From contig JAPPHA010000059.1 of the NCBI GenBank assembly GCA_028874915.1, positions 49,103-113,102 on the forward strand: a stretch of 64,000 nucleotides of DNA. The letters run 5' to 3'. This document shows positions 25,307-34,994 of the stretch, piece by piece. The first letter of the stretch is position 1; each line of letters begins with the position of its first letter. This DNA comes from Paracoccaceae bacterium (GTDB lineage: Bacteria; Pseudomonadota; Alphaproteobacteria; Rhodobacterales; Rhodobacteraceae). Under the pieces are notes generated by a model. That model ran no database searches. It saw only the letters and a list, made by a program, of their open reading frames with translations, and was not told where the DNA came from. The position numbers and the translations under genes are program-made.

Positions 25307-26968
25307 TTACCGTTGTGAGTGATCCCAGTCCGGATCTGTGAAGACAGGCAGGTTCTCCGGCGGGAGCAGGTCTTTTCCGGAAATGTGGTCGGCAGCTTTT
25401 TCACCTATCATCATGGTGGGGCAGTTCAAGTTCGCCGAAGGGATACGTGGCATGATTGACGCATCGGCAACCCGCAGTCCTGTCACGCCTCTGACACGAC
25501 ACTGACTGTCAACGACCGCACGAACATCATCTCCCATGCGGCAGGTTCCGCACGGGTGATAGGACGAATGACACGTGTCCCTAAGCCACGATTCCAGATC
25601 GCCGTCGCTGACCACAGCGTCACCCGGAAACAGTTCGGTCCCGACATAACGAGATAGGGCAGGTTGACGCAGGAGTTCGCGGGCCAAAGCGAAACCGGCC
25701 GTCAGTTCCTCGACATCCTGAAAGTGTTCAAGCAGATTGAACCGGATCCGGGGCATCTCATGTACATGACGCCCGCGAAGCCGTACGATTCCCCGGCTGA
25801 GAGGGCGCTGATTGGAAAACTGTAGCTGAAAGGCGTGTTGTCTGACGAAGTCAGCGCTCCCCTCGGCCACCGCGATGGGGAACAGGGCGATCTGGATATT
25901 GGGGACTCTCACGCCCGCTTTCGACCGAACGAAGGCCACCGCGTCAAAGTGGTTGTTCGCGAAAACGCCGCGCCGTTTCCACAACCATTCAATCGCTCCC
26001 CTTGTACGGGCAGCCCAGCCAAGAGCACCAAACAGGGTCACGGGTTCGGTACACGCGACCTGAACGGCCGTGAGTGGATGGTCCATCAGGTTTTCGCCGA
26101 CACCCGGCGAATCCTGGACGACCTCGATCCCGAACTCCCGAAGATGCTTTGCGGGTCCAATACCGGATTGCATGAGCAGAACCGGGCTGTTGAACGCGCC
26201 CGCGCAGATCACGACCTCGCGGTCGGCGTACACCGCCTGGGTCTTTTCACCGCGCAGGACCTCAACCCCATGGGCCTGGCGACCCCGGATCAGTATGCGG
26301 GTCACCGCGCGACGGGTCCGGATGTGGAGGTTCCTGGGAGGACTGCGAAGATAGCCAAACGCCGTCGAAACACGGCGCCCGGCGGCAATGTTCTTCGGAA
26401 GGAGTCCGAACCCGTCCTGCTGGAAGGCGTTGACATCGTCAGTGAACCTGTAGCCTGCCTGACTGCCGGCGGCCAGAAAGGCCCGTGCCAACGGACCCGG
26501 GACGGCGGTTGTCACACCAATCGGCCCCCGGGTTCCCCTGTATTCGCTCGGAGGACCTCCCCAGGTCTCAAGCCGTTTGAAATACGGCAGGACGTCGGCA
26601 TAGGACCAGCCACGGGCACCCGACTTCGCCCAACCGTCGTAATCCGACGGATGACCCCGCAGGTAGAGCTGTCCATTGATCGACGACGACCCGCCCAGGA
26701 CACGACCCCGAGGCTGAACCAGCGTTCGCGAGTTGAGATGGGGTTCCGGTTCGGTCTTGTAATTCCAGTTGAATTTCCGGGCGTTGTAGGCGTAACGCAT
26801 CGCAGCCGGGACATGGAACAACAGGCTGTTGTCCTTCGGTCCGGCCTCAAGCAGCAGCACGCGGACCGACGGGGCTTCGGCCAGTCGTGCGGCCACGATG
26901 GCACCGGCGCTGCCGGAACCGACAACGATGTAGTCATAGCGCGTCGTCGAATCGTTCAAACGTCGCAA
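25307..26968 (-). CDS. GMC-family FAD oxidoreductase, second copy
   Basis: A 553-residue protein with FAD motif YIVVGSGSAGAIVAARLAEAP, signature PRGRVLGGSSSINGQLYLRGHP, second signature GAFNSPVLLMQSGIGP, and catalytic His in SSYHPCGTCRMG. It is clearly diverged from the paralog at 17674. It lies downstream of, and on the same strand as, the deacylase and aminotransferase genes, with a 141-bp gap, so it may be the last gene of that leftward unit. A choline-sulfatase-like enzyme in the divergent arm would release an alcohol of the type GMC enzymes oxidise; this functional link is inference. Confidence 0.88.
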   Translation of the reverse strand: MRRLNDSTTRYDYIVVGSGSAGAIVAARLAEAPSVRVLLLEAGPKDNSLLFHVPAAMRYAYNARKFNWNYKTEPEPHLNSRTLVQPRGRVLGGSSSINGQLYLRGHPSDYDGWAKSGARGWSYADVLPYFKRLETWGGPPSEYRGTRGPIGVTTAVPGPLARAFLAAGSQAGYRFTDDVNAFQQDGFGLLPKNIAAGRRVSTAFGYLRSPPRNLHIRTRRAVTRILIRGRQAHGVEVLRGEKTQAVYADREVVICAGAFNSPVLLMQSGIGPAKHLREFGIEVVQDSPGVGENLMDHPLTAVQVACTEPVTLFGALGWAARTRGAIEWLWKRRGVFANNHFDAVAFVRSKAGVRVPNIQIALFPIAVAEGSADFVRQHAFQLQFSNQRPLSRGIVRLRGRHVHEMPRIRFNLLEHFQDVEELTAGFALARELLRQPALSRYVGTELFPGDAVVSDGDLESWLRDTCHSSYHPCGTCRMGDDVRAVVDSQCRVRGVTGLRVADASIMPRIPSANLNCPTMMIGEKAADHISGKDLLPPENLPVFTDPDWDHSQR

Positions 26969-27109
26969 GCCCCCGTATTCCAGACGCAGGAATCAATCAC
27001 GGATCTCGCTGGCGCAGTCTGGTTGCCCGCATGACGACAACCGTGCCATCTCGATTCCGTTTGAATGCGAACCGGCGCTGGTTCCCGGGAGGACGCGGTG
27101 CGGAATCGC

Positions 27110-28135
27110 CTACGCTGAATAGCGGCTCAATGTGAAGAACAGTGTATCGCCCACCTCGCAGAGGGCGGGCGTACGTTTGCAAAAAACGACACCACCCTTG
27201 TTGAAATGCAGTTCCTCCGGTGCCTGCCAAGGCTCCTTGAGCGACCAGATGTAGCCGGCAAACTGACCATCCGCCACCTCGTCACCGAGGTTCACTCTCG
27301 GCTCGAACATACCGTCCCGATAAGCATAGACGTAATGGTCGTCCGTTTGCATGTCCATGAGTTGAACCGTGTGTTCAGGCTCGGGCAGAAGGAGGTCTGC
27401 CGCCAGAATACCCATTTCGCGCAAGCACCGTTTCACGCCGTTGAACGCGAAATCGCGGATCCAGGGCCTGATTTTCCCGCCGCCTCCCAGTTCGGTCGAC
27501 ACATAGATGATGTTCCTGGGCAGCGCCTCTCCGGACAAGGTTGTTTCATGCACCCTGTTGCCGACGATACCGAGTGGTGCGCCAAAGAGTTCGAGGAACC
27601 GCATCTGCAGTGCATCCTTTCGTTCGTCACCCATCAGGCGAATCTTGACCGACGGGTAGTGGTCGATCGACTTTCCGGCAGAATGAAGATCGAAGATGGC
27701 GTCGGCGCGGTGCAGAAGATGGGTGGCAATGTACCAGGCGATCATTTCGGTCGGCGAGCCATACTGGTTTCCGGGAAACAACCGGTTGAGATTGGCCTCA
27801 CCTGTCCCGTCCAGCGGCGAGGTACGGCGACCTGCATAGAAGGCCGGCGCATTCGCCGCCGGCAGTACGATGATCTGACCCGAAATTTCCGCGGCTTCCA
27901 ATGTTTGAAACAACCCATTGCACACGGATACGCCTTCGTACTCGTCGCCATGGTTGGCGCCAACGAGGATGGCGCAGGGCCCGGCGCCGTTCCGGATCGA
28001 CATGACTGGAACCGGCAGCCAGCCATAGGCGGACCGGTCGGACGAGAACTGGATCCGGATATAACCGAAATGTTTGCCTTCCTCGTCGAAGTCGACTTCG
28101 CATGACGGTGCAAGGCTGACTTTGGGACAGGACAT
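27110..28135 (-). CDS. Succinylglutamate desuccinylase/aspartoacylase family deacylase, DoeB-like
   Basis: A 341-residue zinc carboxypeptidase-fold protein from ATG 28135, which overlaps the stop of the upstream gene by one base (TAATG). The zinc ligands are His62 and Glu65 in GANHGDEYEG, and His151 in FDLHSAG. The AGRRTSPLDGTGEANLNRLFPG and VSTELGGGG strings closely follow DoeB, the N-acetyl-diaminobutyrate deacetylase of ectoine breakdown. The reaction is removal of an acyl group from an amino-acid-like substrate. The exact substrate is unknown. The neighbouring ABC importer also resembles an ectoine system, which makes a compatible-solute role plausible. Confidence 0.85.
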   Translation of the reverse strand: MSCPKVSLAPSCEVDFDEEGKHFGYIRIQFSSDRSAYGWLPVPVMSIRNGAGPCAILVGANHGDEYEGVSVCNGLFQTLEAAEISGQIIVLPAANAPAFYAGRRTSPLDGTGEANLNRLFPGNQYGSPTEMIAWYIATHLLHRADAIFDLHSAGKSIDHYPSVKIRLMGDERKDALQMRFLELFGAPLGIVGNRVHETTLSGEALPRNIIYVSTELGGGGKIRPWIRDFAFNGVKRCLREMGILAADLLLPEPEHTVQLMDMQTDDHYVYAYRDGMFEPRVNLGDEVADGQFAGYIWSLKEPWQAPEELHFNKGGVVFCKRTPALCEVGDTLFFTLSRYSA

Positions 28136-29343
28136 TATCGTTTTCCTTTGCTCGAGATTCCGGTGGACGATTCCACAGGCCTCAATGACTTGAACGCCGC
28201 AGCAAGTCGTCGGACTCCGTCGCGTATCTGATCTTCCTCCGCAAAGCTGTAGGCCAGTCGCAGGAAGTTTCCGGGATCTTCTGACGGAAAACTCAGGCGC
28301 CCCGACGAGGCTTCGACGCCATTCCGGATGCCCAGTTCGACGACCTGATCGGCGTTTGCGCCCTTGGGCAAACGAACCCACAGGAAGTAGCCGCCGTTCG
28401 GCGTTCGTACGCTTGCCTCGGGCAGGAATTCGGCGAGCGCCGCGATCATCGTGTCCCTGTGGCATCGCATCCGTTCCGTCAACTCCGCTATATGGTGGCT
28501 GATCCTGCCCGATCTCATGAGTTGAACGACGATTCTCTGTGCAAAAGTGTTCGAACCCCCGTCGGCCTTTTGCATGGCCATCCGCCGGACAACCCCGGCG
28601 TCCCCGATGGCCCAGCCAACGCGCAGACCCGGTGCCAGGGTTTTCGACACGGTCCCGAGCGAAATCACATGGCCGGATGAGTCCAGGGCCTTGATTGGTG
28701 CCACAGCCTTCCCGGAAAACCGAATGCGGCGATAGGGATCGTCTTCGCAAATCAGGAAATTGTAGCGCTGGGCCAGTTCCAGAACTTCCCGACGTCGAGG
28801 TAGACTCGTCGTAACGCCGGTAGGATTGTGGAAGTCCGGGACATCGAAGAGCAATTTCGGCATAGGCTCTGCATTGGCTTCGAGTCGCCTGAGTTTCACT
28901 TCAAGTTCGTCTGTCGAGAGGCCGTTCTCGTCCTGACCGATGTCGATGAATTGAACGCCATGCATGCGCATGATGTGGATCGCGGTCATGTAGGACGGGC
29001 GGGTCAGGATGATTCGGTCACCTGGCTCGACAAAGACCCGGCATGCCAGGTCGAATGCGCTCTTTGCCCCATAGGTAACGAGCACATTCTCTGGGCGCGC
29101 CACGATCCCGTCCTCGGCAACAAATCGGCAGATCTCCACGCGCAGGTCATCAAGCCCCATGAGCGGACCGTACTGCATGGCCTCTTCCCGAAACGGTCCG
29201 ACCGCATCCGCGGCCTCACGGACAACATCGGGCAGCAACGGCGGATACGCAGCTCCACTGTTCAACGCAATTGTGCCAGGGAAATGGTCGAATACTGATC
29301 GCCCAAGAACCTCAGACTGGCGTGAAAACCGGAAATCCGTCAT
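28135..29343 (-). CDS. PLP-dependent aminotransferase (class I, 2-aminoadipate/MocR-domain type)
   Basis: A 402-residue fold-type I enzyme. YGPLMGLDDLRVEICRF, DFHNPTGVTTSLPRR, ICEDDPYRRIRF and the PLP lysine in GTVSKTLAPGLRVGW are visible, and FLWVRLPKGA lies near the C-terminus. These match aminotransferases related to the MocR catalytic domain, but there is no N-terminal DNA-binding part, so it is an enzyme. It is the first gene of the leftward unit and directly coupled to the deacylase gene. It probably transaminates the amine freed by the deacylase. Confidence 0.88.
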   Translation of the reverse strand: MTDFRFSRQSEVLGRSVFDHFPGTIALNSGAAYPPLLPDVVREAADAVGPFREEAMQYGPLMGLDDLRVEICRFVAEDGIVARPENVLVTYGAKSAFDLACRVFVEPGDRIILTRPSYMTAIHIMRMHGVQFIDIGQDENGLSTDELEVKLRRLEANAEPMPKLLFDVPDFHNPTGVTTSLPRRREVLELAQRYNFLICEDDPYRRIRFSGKAVAPIKALDSSGHVISLGTVSKTLAPGLRVGWAIGDAGVVRRMAMQKADGGSNTFAQRIVVQLMRSGRISHHIAELTERMRCHRDTMIAALAEFLPEASVRTPNGGYFLWVRLPKGANADQVVELGIRNGVEASSGRLSFPSEDPGNFLRLAYSFAEEDQIRDGVRRLAAAFKSLRPVESSTGISSKGKR

Positions 29344-29770
29344 TGGTTACCCAATCGACCGGCGGCTACCGGCGCATGAAGACTGTTGGTGAATCTCGGT
29401 CAATACGGTCCCTGCTCGCGAAAGGCGGACGTGACGGCCTTGGGTCCATCATTCCCGCCGTTTGACCGCACCACGCAGCAACCGCCGAAAACCCCGATAC
29501 GGTCGACCGGCCGGCCATTGCAGCCCCTGGATTGAACGACTGCCAACGCCCGCACCGCCCCGCAACGACGCCAGCATACGGATGCCTGAAACGCGGTTGT
29601 TCCGAATACAGCCGCACGTCGCGCCAATGGGCGTATCGAACCTTGTGAACGTCCTCTGGCGTTCGAGCTATTCGTGGCGCGCATCGTTCGACAGATTCCT
29701 TCACGAAAAACCGCTTGAAATAAATTATATATTATCTATTATCACATGGCGGTCAAGTCGAAACAACAGG
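29344..29770. promoter_or_regulatory. Divergent control region with AT-rich promoter island
   Basis: The 427-bp gap separates the leftward aminotransferase unit from the rightward importer unit. Bases 29716-29744 are far more AT-rich than the surroundings. TTGAAA (29716-29721), a 16-base spacer and TATTAT (29738-29743) make a good rightward sigma-70 promoter. Two tandem TATTATC copies (29731-29744) and an ATAA-TATA-TTAT partial palindrome (29723-29738) overlap it and are candidate sites for the GntR regulator at 36364. The first 350 bases hold no gene I can recognise. Confidence 0.55.
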
Positions 29771-30937
29771 ATGATGACACCAGAATACGCGGATTTTCCC
29801 CGGGAGGAATTCGAGTCTCGATATGCCCGGACACGTGCGATCATGGCCGAATGCGGCATTGACGCCCTGTTCGTCACCGAACGGCTGAACTACCAGTACT
29901 TTACGGGCCACCGTTCGGAACAATGCGCGGTCGACAAGATTCGCTCCTACATGTTCATCCTGCCGAAGGACGATGACCCAACCCTGATCACGATGCCGTT
30001 CGAAGTCGCTCAAGTCGAGCAGACATCCTACGTCACGGATATCAGGACGACGGGCAGTCTGACTGGGCATCCGGAGTTTGTCGCCGGCGTCCTGACGGAC
30101 CTGGGCCTGTCGCGGGCTCGCATCGGTTGTGAACTCGGGCGGGAACAGTACCTCGGCACCAGCTATCTCGGCTTTCAGGACATCATGGCGGGTCTTCCGC
30201 GCGCCGAGTTTGTCGATGCCGCCGACATCATTCTCGCTGTCAGGAACGTAAAGTCACCGCAGGAAATCGCTTACATCCGCCGGGCCGCGACAATCAATGC
30301 CGAAGCCCAGGCAAGTACGTTCAGAGACATTCATGCTGGAATGACAGAGAACGCGGTCGCCAGGATCCTTCGCCAGAACCTCGTCGCCGGCGGTGCCGAG
30401 AAGATGTCGCTCCTCTGCGTGCTGTCCGGCGCCAACGACAAGGGCATCGTACTGCTGCCGACCGATCGCATCATTCGCAAGGGCGAAACGGTCGGGTTCG
30501 ATGTCGGAGTCTCGTACCGCGGATATTGGTCCGACCTCGCGAGAACTGCATCCGTCGGACTGCCATCGGGTGAGCTTTCCGAGTTCTATGGCTGGATGAT
30601 GCAGCTACGCCATGACTGCAACCAGCAACTCCGCAGTGGGAACAGTCCGTCCGACGTGGTCCGCGTGGTCGACGGCTACCTGAGCGCGCGCGGTCTCAAG
30701 ACCACGGGCGTCGGACGCGTGGGCCACGGGGTGGGCATCGAAACGACCGAGTATCCGTCGCTCGCGGCATTCGAGGACATCACCTTTGAAGTCGGCAATG
30801 TGTTCGCATGCAACCCCAACTTCTCCAATCACCTCGGCTTCATCAACGCAGAAGACAACTGGGCCGTAACCGACGGAGATCCGGACCTGCTGTCAGCACC
30901 GGCCGCCGAATGGGAAATTCCAATCGTCGATGCGTGA
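29771..30937 (+). CDS. M24-family (creatinase/prolidase fold) hydrolase with incomplete metal site
   Basis: A 388-residue protein from ATG 29771. An N-terminal creatinase-like domain (about 10-160) precedes a pita-bread domain (about 165-375). Of the five M24 metal ligands, Asp244 (GFDVGV), Asp255 (YWSDLART), His319 (VGHGVGIETTEYP) and Glu361 (NAEDNW) are present. The Glu that normally sits in an EP motif is replaced by Asn348 (ACNPNF). Creatinase itself has lost metal ligands and hydrolyses a C-N bond without metal, so this may be a non-peptidase amidohydrolase. DoeA (ectoine hydrolase) belongs to the same fold. First gene of the importer operon. Confidence 0.83.
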   Translation: MMTPEYADFPREEFESRYARTRAIMAECGIDALFVTERLNYQYFTGHRSEQCAVDKIRSYMFILPKDDDPTLITMPFEVAQVEQTSYVTDIRTTGSLTGHPEFVAGVLTDLGLSRARIGCELGREQYLGTSYLGFQDIMAGLPRAEFVDAADIILAVRNVKSPQEIAYIRRAATINAEAQASTFRDIHAGMTENAVARILRQNLVAGGAEKMSLLCVLSGANDKGIVLLPTDRIIRKGETVGFDVGVSYRGYWSDLARTASVGLPSGELSEFYGWMMQLRHDCNQQLRSGNSPSDVVRVVDGYLSARGLKTTGVGRVGHGVGIETTEYPSLAAFEDITFEVGNVFACNPNFSNHLGFINAEDNWAVTDGDPDLLSAPAAEWEIPIVDA

Positions 30938-31018
30938 ACGGACAGAAGCCGACGTTTCGGTCTTTGCGGATCGGTGTTCGCGCTCGCGATTCAACGTCAG
31001 ACAAGAAGGAGACATGTG

Positions 31019-31870
31019 ATGACAACAACTTGGAAAAAACAGATTCTTGCACTGGGAATCGTCGGCGCCCTCGCAGCCGGATTGCCGTCCGTTCAGGCCC
31101 AGGGCCTGATGGACCAAGCGACGGGTGAAGGCCTGAATGTGGCATTCTACAACTTCAAGCCCTATGCCTACGTCGACGAAAACGGCGAGTTGACTGGCAC
31201 GGACGTCGATACGCTGAAAGCGGTCCTCGGGAAACTCGGCGGCCAAATTGCCGATGCCAAGGCGATCGAATGGGGTGCATTGATCCCGGGGGTCAAGTCA
31301 AATCGCTTCGATGTCGTTGCCGCGGGCATGTTCGTCACTCCGAAACGGTGCGCCGAAGTGCGTTTTTCGGAACCCACCTTCGGGATCCAGCAAACCCTGA
31401 TCGTGACGAAGGGCAACCCGCATGGTGTGACCGATTACGATTCCATCGCGGAAATGGGTCTTACGGTTGCAGTCGTATCGGGTGCGGCTCAGGCCGGATA
31501 CGCCGAAGCCTCGGGAGTGCCAGATGACAAGATCATGCAGATCCCTGACAACCCAACGGCGATTGCGGCTCTTCGGGCCGACCGGGCCCAAGTCTACGCG
31601 CTGTCCGTCCCCGGCAGCCGGGAAGTGGTCAAGGGCGTGCCGGAACAGGACCTTGAAATGGTCCCGCCATTCAAGATCGTTGCCGGCAAGCTGGCCATGC
31701 CACATGGTGCCTTCGCGTTCCGGAAGGAGGATGGCGACTTTGTCGATGCCTTCAATGTGGAACTCACGTCCTTCATCGGTTCGCCGGAGCACCTCGCGAT
31801 CTTCGAAAAACACGGGATGGAAGCGGATGAACTGCCATCTCAAATGACCGCGGAACTCTGCGAAGGGTAG
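31019..31870 (+). CDS. ABC transporter substrate-binding protein, family 3 (ectoine-binding EhuB-like)
   Basis: A 283-residue secreted protein. AAGGAG lies 8 bases before ATG 31019. The signal peptide spans about residues 1-27 (KKQILALGIVGALAAGLPSVQAQ). The body has the SBP_bac_3 pattern VAFYNFKPYAYVDENGELTGTDVDTLKAV, and the GALIPGVKSNRFDVVAAGMFVTPKRC stretch closely matches EhuB proteins that bind ectoine and hydroxyectoine. Permeases and ATPase follow, interrupted by a sulfatase gene. It likely captures a small zwitterion in the periplasm. I would not name the ligand. Confidence 0.87.
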   Translation: MTTTWKKQILALGIVGALAAGLPSVQAQGLMDQATGEGLNVAFYNFKPYAYVDENGELTGTDVDTLKAVLGKLGGQIADAKAIEWGALIPGVKSNRFDVVAAGMFVTPKRCAEVRFSEPTFGIQQTLIVTKGNPHGVTDYDSIAEMGLTVAVVSGAAQAGYAEASGVPDDKIMQIPDNPTAIAALRADRAQVYALSVPGSREVVKGVPEQDLEMVPPFKIVAGKLAMPHGAFAFRKEDGDFVDAFNVELTSFIGSPEHLAIFEKHGMEADELPSQMTAELCEG

Positions 31871-31985
31871 CTCCCGGAAGCACCTGGACCACGCCGGCGT
31901 TGACGCCTCGAGGCGCAGCGCCGGCAGCCGGATTCCGGCCCATTCGTCGATTTCCGGGTTTCACGACGTCGAGAAACCGCCGCTC

Positions 31986-33524
31986 GTGCCGAAGCGCCCG
32001 AACATTCTCTTCCTGATGCTCGACCAACAGGCTGCGTCGGCGTTGTCGATCTACGGCGGAGCCACGGCCCGAACGCCGAATATTCAGTCCCTGGCGGACC
32101 GGGGAGTCGTGTTCGACAACGCCTATACGAACTTTCCGGTCTGCGCGCCCTCGCGCGCTTCAATGATGAGTGGCCAACTCGCCAGCCGGATCGCCTGTTA
32201 CGACAACGCGGCGGAGTTCTGCGCGTCCGTTCCGACGTTGGCACACTATCTGCGATTCCTCGGTTATCAGACGACGCTTTGCGGGAAGATGCATTTCATC
32301 GGGCCGGACCTGCTACACGGCTTCGAGGAGCGTCTGACTCCCGAGATCTATTCAGCCGATTTCCGCACCTTGCCCCAGTGGGATGGCGTGGACGATGACT
32401 TTGCCACCGATGCCCGCGAAGCGCTCTTCCGGGCAGGACCGGTCCCGAGAACGGTTCAGATGGACTATGATGAGGAAGTGGAATTCCACGCCCGGCGAAA
32501 ACTGTACGACTTGGCGAGAAGCGACGATTCCCGCAACTTTTTCCTGGCCGTTTCGTTCACACATCCACATGAGCCATTCCTGTGTAGACAGGAGCACTGG
32601 AACCGGTATTCGAACGACGAAATCGAACTTCCGGTCGTATCAGCGCCAGAGGCTCTCGACCTCGACGAACACAGTCGGAGAATCTACCGCCACTACAACC
32701 TGCCTGCGCCCGGGATCACGGACCAGCACATCCGGAACGCTCGCCGGGCGTACTATGGATCAATGTCTTATGTCGATGACATGATCGGCCGCATCCTCAA
32801 GGTTCTCGACGAGACGGGACTGGCGGACGACACCGTCATTTTCCTGACGTCCGATCACGGAGACATGCTTGGCGAACGCGGGCTGTGGTTCAAGAAGGTG
32901 TTCTTCGAGAATTCGGTGAGGGTCCCGCTTCTTCTCTGCGGTCCCGGTTTCGAACCGAGGCGCGTCGGGGAAAACGTGTCGCTGATCGACCTGCTGCCGA
33001 CCCTTGTCGACATCGCCGATCCGGCCGGTTCATTTGAACCGGTTCGGCCATTCGCCGGAAACAGCGTCATCCCGTTGGCGGCGGGGTCGGTCGGGGACTG
33101 GCCGGATACTGTTTACAGTGAAATGACCTGCGAAGGGGTGATCGAACCGGTCATGATGGTCAAGCGGGGTGCGTACAAGTACATCTATTCAGCCTCGGCG
33201 CCTCCACTGCTTTTTGACCTGAACAACGACCCTCACGAACGGGAAAACCTCTCCGGGCAGGATCAGTCGGCCACCTGCGAAGGAGAACTTCGCGCCCTCG
33301 CCGATTGCATGTGGGGAGATCTGACCGCGCTTCGTGCCACGATCGTGACGAGCCAGAAGACCCGCCTTTTTGTCCGTGAAGCGCTGGAGATGGGAACGGT
33401 GAATTCCTGGGACGACAACCCGCACACATCCATGGGTGGGCGGTATCTGCGGCGAGGACGGTCATACAACACGTGGAACTACGCTGGCGTCGACCGCCTG
33501 CGTGGCCGGCACCGTCCCCGGTAG
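31986..33524 (+). CDS. Sulfatase of the choline-sulfatase (BetC) type
   Basis: A 512-residue alkaline-phosphatase-superfamily sulfatase with a GTG start and no signal peptide, so cytoplasmic. The formylglycine precursor is Cys53 in CAPSRASM. Metal ligands are Asp13 (FLMLDQQ), Asp290 and His291 (TSDHGDMLGERGLWFK). Lys101 and His103 are in GKMHFIGPD. DNAAEF, LHGFEERLTPEIYSADF and the SFTHPHEPF segment are shared with choline-O-sulfate sulfatase. The C-terminal extension, which in BetC shapes the choline pocket, is also present (DDNPHTSMGGRYLRRG). It sits inside an amino-acid-type ABC operon rather than in a bet operon. A Cys-type maturing enzyme is needed and is not in the window. Confidence 0.85.
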   Translation: MPKRPNILFLMLDQQAASALSIYGGATARTPNIQSLADRGVVFDNAYTNFPVCAPSRASMMSGQLASRIACYDNAAEFCASVPTLAHYLRFLGYQTTLCGKMHFIGPDLLHGFEERLTPEIYSADFRTLPQWDGVDDDFATDAREALFRAGPVPRTVQMDYDEEVEFHARRKLYDLARSDDSRNFFLAVSFTHPHEPFLCRQEHWNRYSNDEIELPVVSAPEALDLDEHSRRIYRHYNLPAPGITDQHIRNARRAYYGSMSYVDDMIGRILKVLDETGLADDTVIFLTSDHGDMLGERGLWFKKVFFENSVRVPLLLCGPGFEPRRVGENVSLIDLLPTLVDIADPAGSFEPVRPFAGNSVIPLAAGSVGDWPDTVYSEMTCEGVIEPVMMVKRGAYKYIYSASAPPLLFDLNNDPHERENLSGQDQSATCEGELRALADCMWGDLTALRATIVTSQKTRLFVREALEMGTVNSWDDNPHTSMGGRYLRRGRSYNTWNYAGVDRLRGRHRPR

Positions 33525-33587
33525 CGACGTGGCAGCGACCCGAATGCAAGGTTTTGTCCGGCGTTTTCCGTCCGTTCGTCCGGAAGG

Positions 33588-34325
33588 ATGAAAGAACCGT
33601 CAATGGCAGGTAGGATCATTGCCGTCGTCGCCCTGACGGCGTTCCTTTGCGGAATCAGTTTCGCGACGTTTTCCGAATTGCGGATCTTTCTGCCGGCCAT
33701 GCTGCGTGGTGCCGTTGTGACTCTTCAAGTCTCAATCCTCTCGGCGGTCCTGTTCATCGTCATGTCGTTCCTTGCCGGAATTGCGAAGGACAGCGGGACT
33801 CGCCTGGTCCGCTGGCTTGCGATTGGCTACATAGAGGTTTTCCGTGGTACGTCCCTGCTGGTTCAGCTCTTCTGGCTGTACTTCGTCCTCCCTGAATTCG
33901 GAATCGTCCTCTCACCGATGATGGCTGGCGTTCTGGGCGTCGGACTCAATTTCGGGGCCTATGGCGCCGAAATCGTACGTGGTGCCATGCTGGCTGTCCC
34001 CAGAGGACAACAGGAAGCGTCCGTCGCGCTGAACCTGTCTGACCGGGCCTGCCTGATTCGCATCGTAATTCCGCAGGCGGTCGTCGTCATGATACCCGGC
34101 ATGACCAATCTGACGATCGAACTGATCAAGGCGACAGCGCTGGTATCCGCGGTGACGCTTGTCGACATCACCTACGCATCCGTTCAACAGAACCAACTCC
34201 ACTATCGGACGCTCGAAATCTTCACGATCACCGTGATGCTCTACTATTGTTTCGCCCAGTTCATCCGATTCGGTGGCAGTGCGCTTGAGGACCGGTTCTC
34301 GCGGCATTTGAGGCGGGGACACTGA
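33588..34325 (+). CDS. Polar amino-acid-type ABC transporter permease 1
   Basis: A 245-residue HisM/EhuC-like inner-membrane protein. It has an N-terminal helix followed by about five membrane segments and the EAA loop [34 protein letters not shown], which contacts the ATPase. ATG 33588 has GGAAGG directly against it; ATG 33603 is an alternative. It starts 63 bp after the sulfatase and is 3 bp from the second permease. Together with the latter it forms the heterodimeric channel. Confidence 0.9.
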   Translation: MKEPSMAGRIIAVVALTAFLCGISFATFSELRIFLPAMLRGAVVTLQVSILSAVLFIVMSFLAGIAKDSGTRLVRWLAIGYIEVFRGTSLLVQLFWLYFVLPEFGIVLSPMMAGVLGVGLNFGAYGAEIVRGAMLAVPRGQQEASVALNLSDRACLIRIVIPQAVVVMIPGMTNLTIELIKATALVSAVTLVDITYASVQQNQLHYRTLEIFTITVMLYYCFAQFIRFGGSALEDRFSRHLRRGH

Positions 34326-34328
34326 CCC

Positions 34329-34994
34329 GTGGACTGGCGTTGGGACTTCACCTTCGACGTCGTCATTCCCCGTTTGTGGGAAGCCGCCGGAGTGACAGTC
34401 TACGCAACAGTCGCATCGTTCCTGCTTGCGCTTGTCGGCGGGTTGATTCTGATGCTTCTCAAGACATCGAAGAACCGGATGGTCTCGTTCGCCGTGACCG
34501 AGTTCATCGAACTCATTCGGGCGACGCCGCTGCTCGTTCAGATTTTCTTTCTGTTCTTCCTGTTGCCCGAAGTCGGAATTACGCTTCCGCCACTGACCTC
34601 TGGAATCATCGCTATCGCCCTCTACAATTCGACACTTTGCGCGGAGGTCTATCGCGCCGGCCTCCAGGCCGTGCCGCGCGGTCAATGGGAAGCCGCGATG
34701 GCGCTCAACTTGTCGACATACCGGACGTTCCGGAGAATCATCATCCCGCAGTCCCTGCCCCCGATCGTGCCGGCTCTCGGGAACTACCTCATCGCGATCT
34801 TCAAGGAGACGCCCTTGCTCTCCTTCGTGGCGGTCGGCGAAATCATGCACGCATCGAAGCTGATCGGTTCGGAGTACTATCGCTTCACCGAGGCTGTAAC
34901 GATCGCCGGGGTTTTCTTCCTCGTCATGAGCCTCGTTTCGGCGCAGCTCGTTCGCCTTGTCGAGACCTATTTGCAAAGGAGCATTCAACGGTGA
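34329..34994 (+). CDS. Polar amino-acid-type ABC transporter permease 2
   Basis: A 221-residue HisQ/EhuD-like permease with a GTG start. It has five membrane segments and the EAA loop [44 protein letters not shown]. Its GTGA end overlaps the ATPase start. It pairs with the 33588 product. [19 protein letters not shown] near the end is the family-typical last helix. Confidence 0.9.
   Translation: MDWRWDFTFDVVIPRLWEAAGVTVYATVASFLLALVGGLILMLLKTSKNRMVSFAVTEFIELIRATPLLVQIFFLFFLLPEVGITLPPLTSGIIAIALYNSTLCAEVYRAGLQAVPRGQWEAAMALNLSTYRTFRRIIIPQSLPPIVPALGNYLIAIFKETPLLSFVAVGEIMHASKLIGSEYYRFTEAVTIAGVFFLVMSLVSAQLVRLVETYLQRSIQR

Noticed and set aside
27110..28750. A 546-codon minus-strand frame that extends the deacylase gene far upstream.
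   Set aside because: The added residues lie inside the aminotransferase gene in another frame and have no domain content. ATG 28135 starts exactly at the DoeB-like N-terminus.
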